Origin: Kaiparowitsia sp041742695
GTDB lineage: Bacteria > Cyanobacteriota > Cyanobacteriia > Elainellales > Elainellaceae
Direction: 5' to 3'
DNA length: 12,629 nt
Assembly (NCBI GenBank): GCA_041742695.1
Contig: JBGTOF010000094.1
Coordinates: 1 to 12,629, forward strand
Part shown: piece after piece, positions 7,398 through 12,629 of the stretch
Layout: every line of letters begins with the position of its first letter
Position numbering within the stretch: the first letter of the stretch is position 1
Position numbers and translations under genes: made by a program
Notes under the pieces: generated by a model
Seen by the model: only the letters and a program-made list of their open reading frames with translations
Database searches by the model: none
Told to the model about the DNA's origin: nothing

Positions 7398-8522
7398 ATG
7401 CACTATCGCCGCTTTGGTAAAACCAACCTGCCTCTTTCAGTCTTTTCTTTAGGGACAATGCGCTGTTTGGCAACTGAGCCGGTGTTTTCCGCCGTGGTGC
7501 AGCAGGCGATCGCCCTTGGGATCAATCATCTAGAAACGGCTCAGGGCTATGGACAGAGTGAGCGGTTTTTGGGCTCAGCCCTCCGTTCGCTCGCGATTCC
7601 CCGCGAGGCGGTTTACCTGACGACCAAAATAACCCCTACACCTAACCCAACGTCGATAGCGCAGATCCTCGACGATTCGCTGATGCGATTGGGGGTGGAC
7701 TACGTAGACTGCCTAGCTATCCACGGACTCAATACCGTTGAGCATTTAGAGTGGGTGCGGGCGGGTGGCCTAGACGGGGTGCATCAAGCGGTTGCAGATG
7801 GACGGATCCACCATGTGGGGTTTTCAACCCACGGGCCGTTAGAGGTGATTTTGGGAGCGATCGCCACCGAGCAATTTTCCTTCATCAATCTGCATTACTA
7901 CTATTTCAACCAGCGAAATTTAGCAGCGATTGAGGCGGCTGCCGCGCGCGATATGGGCGTGTTCATCATCTCTCCGGCAGATAAAGGTGGCTTGCTCTAT
8001 ACGCCGCCCGAGGCGCTGCGCCACGCATGCCAGCCTTTTGAGCCGTTGCATCTGACCTATCGATTTTTGCTAAGCGATCCACGTATCGCCACTTTGAGCG
8101 TGGGGCCTGCAGTGGCGGCTGAACTCGATGCCATTTGCCCAGTCATGGATGCGGCAGAACCCCTAACCGATGCTGAATGTCGGGCGTTTAGTCAATTGGA
8201 ACAGCAGTCGCTGGCGGCGCTGGGGACTGACCGCTGTAGCCAATGTTTTCAGTGTTTGCCCTGTCCCGTAGAGATCAATATTCCCGAAGTGCTGCGATTG
8301 CGAAATTTGGCGATCGCCCATGACATGACTGCCTATGGCCGCTACCGCTATGCCATGTTTGAGAAGGCGGGGCATTGGTTTCCTGGAACTCGGGGCGATC
8401 GTTGCACGGACTGCGGGGATTGCTTACCCCGATGTCCCGAGCAACTTAATATCCCTGCGCTGCTGCGCGACAGCCATCAGCGGCTGAGCGGCAACACCCG
8501 TCGTCGTCTGTGGGAGGATTAG
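7398..8522 (+). CDS. Aldo/keto reductase with C-terminal two-cluster ferredoxin-like domain
   Basis: A 374-residue fusion protein of the COG1453 type. Residues 1-260 are an aldo/keto reductase barrel beginning YRRFGKTNLPLSVFSLGTM. In the catalytic tetrad Tyr51, Lys77 and His109 are in place, while the usual Asp is Glu46 (ETAQGYGQSE), which may be normal for this branch. Residues 280-350 add two cysteine sets: Cys280, 283, 286, 289 followed by Pro (CxxCxxCxxCP), and Cys336, 339, 342, 346 followed by Pro (CxxCxxCxxxCP). Both look able to hold [4Fe-4S] clusters, suggesting that electrons may come from ferredoxin or be passed between clusters and a nicotinamide or substrate. The substrate is unknown. 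An in-frame TGA lies six codons upstream, supporting the ATG at 7398. The chelatase-like gene follows in the same direction after about 206 bp. Confidence 0.93.
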   Translation: MHYRRFGKTNLPLSVFSLGTMRCLATEPVFSAVVQQAIALGINHLETAQGYGQSERFLGSALRSLAIPREAVYLTTKITPTPNPTSIAQILDDSLMRLGVDYVDCLAIHGLNTVEHLEWVRAGGLDGVHQAVADGRIHHVGFSTHGPLEVILGAIATEQFSFINLHYYYFNQRNLAAIEAAAARDMGVFIISPADKGGLLYTPPEALRHACQPFEPLHLTYRFLLSDPRIATLSVGPAVAAELDAICPVMDAAEPLTDAECRAFSQLEQQSLAALGTDRCSQCFQCLPCPVEINIPEVLRLRNLAIAHDMTAYGRYRYAMFEKAGHWFPGTRGDRCTDCGDCLPRCPEQLNIPALLRDSHQRLSGNTRRRLWED

Positions 8523-8728
8523 CGGATCAACCGGATTGTCTATCCCTTTGGATGCCCTGCCCCTGGAGGGGATGCTACTCTAGAGAGGCGCGCAAATGCG
8601 TCAAATGATTGATAATTACAAGAATTTGCGAACGCTCCAAGCAAGCGGGGGGGTTAGGTGAACATCTAGCCCTCTCCGCGCAAGACCCTGACAAGCCAAC
8701 AAGACAAGTTTTCGAGAGCATTATTGAT

Positions 8729-9925
8729 ATGGTTGCAACCCCTGACCAACGGCAAGACTCAGTAACGGCAGCTTCCGTGGGCGATCGCGTTGCTGTATTA
8801 CTGATGGGCTATGGCGAAGTTGAAAGCTACGATGATTTTGCCAACTATAACGAACAAGCGCTAAACCTTCTCACAGCTAAGTTTGCGCCGGTGCCTCTGT
8901 GGCTCTATCCCCCTTTGGCAAAGCTGCTCGCTGTGTTTGACCTGCATGAATGGCAGCATCAGCATGATCATTTTATTTCACCCCACAACGCTATTTTCGA
9001 GCAGCAGCGAGAGGGCATTGAAACCCAACTCCAAGCGCGTTGGGGAGAGCGGATCAAAGTATTTAAAGCATTTAACTTTTGCGCGCCCCATTTGCCAGAC
9101 CAAGTCCTAGCGCAAATTAAGGCAGAAGGGTTTGACAAACTTCTAATCTATCCTCTGCTCGTGGTGGATTCTATTTTCACCAGTGGCATTGCGGTCGAGC
9201 AAGTGAACCAAGCGCTAGCGCAGCAATTTGATGGGGTTGAGCATTGGGTGAAGGGCATGCGCTATATTCCCTCCTTCTTCAATGAGCCAGACTACATTGC
9301 GCTAATGGCAAAGATGGTAGAAACCAAAATCCGCCAGGATTTAGCAGTGGCGCACCTGCCGTCTCAAACGGGCATCGTGCTGATGAACCACGGCTGCCCC
9401 CACAAAGCGAAAGGGTTTACTTCTGGCATTGATGAAAGCCAAGCGCTCTACGAGCGGGTGCGAGAGCGGCTCATCAACCGCTATCCACTGATTTCTGTAG
9501 GCTGGCTCAACCATCAAACCCCATTGATTGATTGGACGCAGCCGAATGCTGACCTAGCTGCCAAAAACCTCATTGATTTAGGGGCCACGGCGCTAGTATT
9601 TATGCCCATTGGCTTTGCCACAGAAAATCACGAAACGCTATTGGATGTCGATCACATCATTCAAGGGCTACGTCGCAAGCATCCCCACGTTACGTATGTG
9701 CAGATGCCGTGCGTCAACGACAATCCTGAATTTTTGAAGAGTGCAGCAACATGGGCTGATCAGCATATTGCTGCACTCTTAGAAGAAGAGGCTCTAGTGG
9801 TGAACCCGCAGTTGGCGATCGCCCAAGCTCAGCATTATGCAGAGCATCATGGGCATGGTCATAGCCACGACCACGGCCATAGTGCTGGTCATGACCATGA
9901 TCATCATCACGGACACTCTCACTAA
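8729..9925 (+). CDS. Ferrochelatase-like (HemH superfamily) protein with histidine-rich C-terminal tail
   Basis: A two-lobed chelatase-type protein, 398 residues from the ATG at 8729. HemH landmarks: VLLMGYGEVE (about 23-32) in place of the usual LLMNLGTP; YPLLVVDSIFTSG (141-153) where HemH has PLYPQYS; MNHGCP (219-224) with His221 at the place of the active-site histidine; and FMPIGFATENHETL (291-304) with Glu302 at the place of the HemH catalytic glutamate, followed by CVNDNPEFL. It should insert or bind a divalent metal in a tetrapyrrole. It lacks the CAB/HLIP tail of the standard cyanobacterial ferrochelatase and ends instead in 15 His within the last 30 residues (369-398), a likely Ni/Co/Zn/Fe store or sensor. 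The frame extends upstream to a TTG at 8609, but I prefer ATG 8729: GAGAG lies 10 bases before it and similarity starts after it. Metal and substrate cannot be told. Confidence 0.85.
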   Translation: MVATPDQRQDSVTAASVGDRVAVLLMGYGEVESYDDFANYNEQALNLLTAKFAPVPLWLYPPLAKLLAVFDLHEWQHQHDHFISPHNAIFEQQREGIETQLQARWGERIKVFKAFNFCAPHLPDQVLAQIKAEGFDKLLIYPLLVVDSIFTSGIAVEQVNQALAQQFDGVEHWVKGMRYIPSFFNEPDYIALMAKMVETKIRQDLAVAHLPSQTGIVLMNHGCPHKAKGFTSGIDESQALYERVRERLINRYPLISVGWLNHQTPLIDWTQPNADLAAKNLIDLGATALVFMPIGFATENHETLLDVDHIIQGLRRKHPHVTYVQMPCVNDNPEFLKSAATWADQHIAALLEEEALVVNPQLAIAQAQHYAEHHGHGHSHDHGHSAGHDHDHHHGHSH

Positions 9926-10026
9926 AGGTTGTACCGATAGAAGCCAGAATAAACTCGAGAAGAAGTTGCTCAGAGGCCATCGTGGCTAGTTGAGTTCTCT
10001 CACCTCAAGAGTCTGGGTTTTGAAAC

Positions 10027-10050
10027 TAGGCTGCAAACCTTTGCAGCCTA
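10027..10050. terminator. Near-perfect palindrome, possible bidirectional terminator
   Basis: TAGGCTGCAAA (10027-10037) pairs fully with TTTGCAGCCTA (10040-10050) around two bases, giving about ten usable pairs with a four-base loop. It lies 100 bp after the chelatase stop. No T-run follows on the plus strand, so termination is not certain. Confidence 0.45.
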
Positions 10051-10082
10051 ATTCCTGATGCGTTGCGTACAGCACGTTAATG

Positions 10083-10119
10083 GCTTTGGGGCGCTGCGCG
10101 ACTCGCAATGTCCCAAAGC
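10083..10119. repeat. Inverted repeat GCTTTGGG / CCCAAAGC
   Basis: Eight perfect pairs (10083-10090 with 10112-10119), plus a possible G-U pair outside, enclose a 21-base GC-rich loop that can itself fold. It lies between converging genes and may help end one or both transcripts. Confidence 0.45.
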
Positions 10120-10240
10120 TCTCTTGATTCAAACTGAAGTGGTTTTAGGCCTGCTAAAAATTGCAAAATAAACTTGCAAAAACAGAGTGGAATGTTTGTT
10201 CAGCCTATGCTCTACTGCAAACACTACCTCTATACCCGGG

Positions 10241-11035
10241 CTATAGGCTCAACACCAGTTGCAGTCCGGCTTCTGGCTTTGCTTCATCAGGAATCGGTTC
10301 CGGATCAGCCTGCATTGCAGGGCAGTAGCGGGCATAGGCGCAGCGATCGCACTGCCCACCCGGGAACGGCACCCACTTGCGGTCATAGCGCAGCTGCACT
10401 GCCAAGTCGGCAATCATTGCTTCCACTCGTTGCCGATGCTCGCTGGTCACCTCGTAGCTAATTTTTTCAGACGAGCGCAGATAGATCACGCTCAGCCGTT
10501 TTAGGTCACGTTGATAGCGTTGCTCTAGCGCCAGATAATAGAGTCCAATCTGCAGGTCTATTTCATCCGGCAACGTCAAGTCAGAGTCTTTGCTAGATTT
10601 GTAGTCAATCAGCTCTAGCCCTTCATCCAAATAGTCCAAGCGGTCGTAGCGCCCCGACAGCACAAATTCTAGGTTTTCCACTTGCAGCGTTCCCTGAATG
10701 CGCCCCTCCACTGCTACCGGACGCCGCATTGCAGATTCTGACTGAATGAAGGAGGTGTAGTAGCGCTGTAAAATCGCTCGTCCCTGGGTGACTTGGGCGG
10801 GCGTTAGGCCATTGAGCTGCTGCTCCCAGCACTGTTCCACCCAGCCCAACTGGGGAATCGCGTCGTTGTAGTGCCAGTCTTGATAAATGTGGGCGAGTGC
10901 CTGATGCAGCGATGTTCCCAATGCAGCAGAGCTAAAAAAAGCAGCGCCTGGCACCCTTCGTTCGTAACGAAAGTAGTAGGATAGCGGGCACCGATAGTAG
11001 GTTTGCAGCTTTGCGGCAGATAGAATATAGGTCAT
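10241..11035 (-). CDS. PD-(D/E)XK nuclease of the RecB/Cas4 type with predicted Fe-S cluster
   Basis: A 264-residue stand-alone nuclease domain. It begins ILSAAKLQTYYRCPLSYYF, the usual start of Cas4/AddB-type nucleases. Motifs follow in order: GTSLHQAL (His44), GRYDRLD (Asp131/Asp134), ELIDYKSSK (Asp144 and Lys146, the D-x-K catalytic pair) and LQIGLYYLAL (Gln162, Tyr166). Cys16 with Cys229, Cys232 and Cys238 (CDRCAYARYCP) matches the four-cysteine [4Fe-4S] staple of AddB and Cas4. It should cut DNA ends or single strands with Mg2+ in repair or recombination. No cas1, cas2 or CRISPR repeats are near, so a CRISPR role has no support here. The start is the ATG at 11035, and the length is that of a complete domain. 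The gene is divergent from the M20 gene. Confidence 0.9.
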   Translation of the reverse strand: MTYILSAAKLQTYYRCPLSYYFRYERRVPGAAFFSSAALGTSLHQALAHIYQDWHYNDAIPQLGWVEQCWEQQLNGLTPAQVTQGRAILQRYYTSFIQSESAMRRPVAVEGRIQGTLQVENLEFVLSGRYDRLDYLDEGLELIDYKSSKDSDLTLPDEIDLQIGLYYLALEQRYQRDLKRLSVIYLRSSEKISYEVTSEHRQRVEAMIADLAVQLRYDRKWVPFPGGQCDRCAYARYCPAMQADPEPIPDEAKPEAGLQLVLSL

Positions 11036-11113
11036 ACAGAACGCCTGGACGCAGGTGCCGGAGACACAACTTCAGGACGCACTCTATGGGTGCCGTCCGG
11101 CTCCTATGATGGC

Positions 11114-11142
11114 ACTATATCTAGCGCCACGCTAGAGTACAG
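11114..11142 (-). promoter_or_regulatory. Candidate promoter of the nuclease gene with palindromic spacer
   Basis: On the minus strand TATAGT (11119-11114) could be a -10 box 79 bp before the nuclease start. The 17 bases before it (11120-11136) are exactly the palindrome TCTAGCG-CCA-CGCTAGA. The -35 position (CTGTAC) is poor. A palindrome filling a promoter spacer is the usual place for a repressor or MerR-type activator, but this rests on pattern alone. Confidence 0.3.
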
Positions 11143-11307
11143 GTGGTCTAATGCCGGGTTGAAATGGGCGATCGCACCCCCTCATCCTCTATCCCTGTTG
11201 CCGCTGCACTCGTCTACTGCAATGGGCTAAGTGCTCATCCTTCAATCTCACGGCGCATCGCTGCATCCCTGCGCGTTCTTTGAAACCCCTACCCCATTGA
11301 TTTGTCC

Positions 11308-12486
11308 ATGCTCAGCACTATAAAAGACATTGCTGCAAAACTAGCGCCGCGCCTCATCGAAATTCGCCGCCATATCCACAGCCATCCTGAACTGAGCGGG
11401 CAAGAGTACCAAACGGCTGCTTACGTCGCTGGGGTGCTGTCGTCCTGTGGGCTGCATGTGCAAGAACTGGTAGGAAAAACCGGGGTCGTTGCAGAACTGG
11501 CAGGCAGCGGTGACGATGCGCGGCTGCTGGCCGTCCGCACGGATATGGATGCGCTGCCCATCCACGAGCGCACCGATCTGGATTTTAAGTCGCGATCGCT
11601 CGGCATTATGCACGCCTGTGGTCACGATGTGCACACCACGGTGGGGCTAGGAACCGCGATGGTGCTAGCGCAGTTGGGCGTGCTGCTGCCGGGCACCGTA
11701 CGATTTTTGTTTCAACCTGCCGAAGAAACGGCCCAGGGTGCCAGTTGGATGATCCGGGATGGCGTGATGGAACAGGTCACTTCTATCTTTGGGGTGCATG
11801 TGTTTCCCACTATCCCTGGTGGTTCGGTGGGCATTCGCTATGGGGCGCTAACCGCTGCCGCTGATGACTTAGAGCTAATGATTACCGGAGAATCTGGTCA
11901 TGGGGCGCGTCCCCACGAAGCAATAGACGCGATTTGGATTGCTTCTCAGGTCATCACCGCCTTGCAGCAGGCTATTAGCCGGACCCAAAACCCGCTGCGC
12001 CCTGTGGTGCTTACCATTGGTCAAATTCAGGGCGGACGCGCGCCCAATGTGATTGCTGATCAGGTGCGGATGTTGGGCACGGTGCGATCGCTCCATCCTG
12101 AAACCAGCGCCAATCTGCCTGAATGGATTGAGCACATTGTCGCTAGCATCTGCGCAACCTACGGCGCAAAATATACCCTCAACTATCGTCGGGGGGTACC
12201 GTCGGTGCAAAACGACCCCGGCTTAACGCAGATCATGGAAGCGGCTGCATCTGAAGCCTGGGGGGGCGATCGCGTTCAAATTTTGCTAGAACCATCTCTC
12301 GGAGCTGAAGATTTTTCTCTCTATCTTGATCACGCTCCCGGTACCATGTTCCGCCTTGGTGTGGGCAATCCCAACGGCCCTAATCACCCGCTGCACCATC
12401 CTCAGTTTTTGGTTGACGAAGCCGCTATTGTCACAGGCGTCGTTACAATGGCCTATGCGGTTTATAAGTATTGGTCTAACCCTTAG
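11308..12486 (+). CDS. M20 family (M20D) amidohydrolase, hippurate / N-acyl-amino-acid hydrolase type
   Basis: A 392-residue di-zinc hydrolase that splits N-acyl or amide-conjugated amino acids; relatives include hippurate hydrolase and plant IAA-amino-acid hydrolase. Exact substrate is unknown. Numbered from the ATG at 11308, metal ligands are Cys104 and His106 (HACGHDVHTT), Glu140 (QPAEETAQGA), His164 (FGVHVFP) and His363 (PLHHPQF). The lid domain carries SGHGARPHEAID (about 196-207) and GGRAPNVIAD (252-261). No signal peptide, so it is probably cytosolic. The frame also has a TTG two codons earlier (11302); neither start shows a good ribosome-binding site, and ATG is preferred. The TAG stop (12484-12486) straddles the edge of the terminal repeat element that follows, so the last codons may be affected by an insertion; the domain itself is complete. 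Confidence 0.94.
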   Translation: MLSTIKDIAAKLAPRLIEIRRHIHSHPELSGQEYQTAAYVAGVLSSCGLHVQELVGKTGVVAELAGSGDDARLLAVRTDMDALPIHERTDLDFKSRSLGIMHACGHDVHTTVGLGTAMVLAQLGVLLPGTVRFLFQPAEETAQGASWMIRDGVMEQVTSIFGVHVFPTIPGGSVGIRYGALTAAADDLELMITGESGHGARPHEAIDAIWIASQVITALQQAISRTQNPLRPVVLTIGQIQGGRAPNVIADQVRMLGTVRSLHPETSANLPEWIEHIVASICATYGAKYTLNYRRGVPSVQNDPGLTQIMEAAASEAWGGDRVQILLEPSLGAEDFSLYLDHAPGTMFRLGVGNPNGPNHPLHHPQFLVDEAAIVTGVVTMAYAVYKYWSNP

Positions 12487-12628
12487 AGGATGTTTTAAAA
12501 GGGTCAGATTGAGGATCAAAAGCCACCTGTACGGATCACATTGTTCCTTGAAACCCTCATTCCTTCGTAGCAGTTCCTCAGTAGTTGAGGTAGTTCAAGT
12601 AACTCCAGAGGGCTTTTCAAACACCCTC
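12486..12628. mobile_element. Putative MITE (about 143 bp) or IS end with terminal inverted repeats
   Basis: The left end, starting GAGGATGTTTTAAAAG at 12486, is mirrored at the right end, which read on the minus strand from 12628 begins GAGGGTGTTTGAAAAG: 14 of 16 positions agree. TTA stands just before the left end (12483-12485) and the base after the right end is T (12629), which would fit a TNA target duplication of the IS5 kind, but the window stops there. The 110 bp inside hold no coding capacity; a small hairpin CCTCA/TGAGG sits at 12576-12590. The termini look like those of IS5-type elements as I remember them, which is inference. It might also be one end of a larger element, with the sequence broken at a repeat. 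Confidence 0.6.
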
Positions 12629-12629
12629 T

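Larger units (their letters stand above)
9926..10240. other. Gap between converging chelatase-like and nuclease genes, with two hairpins
   Basis: About 315 bp without a gene. It contains the hairpins at 10027-10050 and 10083-10119, each usable in either direction, and otherwise nothing I recognise. Convergent layout fits a shared termination region. Confidence 0.65.

Noticed and set aside
8609..8728. 40-residue extension of the chelatase-like protein from a TTG at 8609
   Set aside because: Rare start codon, no ribosome-binding site; ATG at 8729 has GAGAG upstream and fits the start of similarity.
1..12629. CRISPR array, prophage, toxin-antitoxin or other defence system
   Set aside because: No regularly spaced repeats and no neighbouring defence genes; the Cas4-like nuclease stands alone.

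Overview
The window is cyanobacterial. The best evidence is the HIP1 octamer GCGATCGC, which I count 20 times as a perfect match (for example at 553, 733, 1938, 2001, 3566, 4104, 7506, 9815, 12084 and 12266), far above chance in 12.6 kb. The gene set agrees: a multi-PAS sensor, a BFN/DUF151 protein, an aldo/keto reductase with a ferredoxin-like tail, and a ferrochelatase-like protein. Composition and codon style look uniform, so the bulk is probably ordinary chromosome. The genus cannot be named from this.

Layout. At the left edge a long leftward frame (1-1328) encodes the N-terminal part of a PAS-domain signalling protein and runs out of the window. Next come leftward pgeF (1541-2446), a non-coding stretch of about 750 bp, and rightward secreted M23 peptidase (3203-4759) ending in a textbook terminator (4786-4834). 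Leftward riboflavin synthase ribE (GTG start at 5580) converges on that terminator. About 1.1 kb without a convincing gene separates ribE from rightward BFN/DUF151 (6668-7171). Two hairpins then precede the rightward aldo/keto reductase (7398-8522), which is followed by a rightward HemH-like chelatase with a histidine-rich tail (8729-9925). A hairpin-containing gap leads to a leftward RecB/Cas4-like nuclease (10241-11035), and divergently to a rightward M20 amidohydrolase (11308-12486). The window ends in a short element with inverted termini (12486-12628) that abuts the amidohydrolase stop codon.

How the genes relate. This is a mosaic of monocistronic housekeeping and maintenance genes with alternating strands, not one operon. 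Two genes concern the cell wall (pgeF, M23 peptidase) and one makes flavin (ribE). The reductase and chelatase are co-directional about 206 bp apart and could be linked through redox or tetrapyrrole/metal metabolism, but that is only inference.

Most worth a second look: the ferrochelatase-like protein with 15 His in its last 30 residues, the putative MITE or IS end forming part of the M20 stop codon, and the uncharacterised N-terminal region of the PAS protein. I see no CRISPR array, prophage, toxin-antitoxin pair, tRNA or rRNA, and no coherent new multi-gene system.
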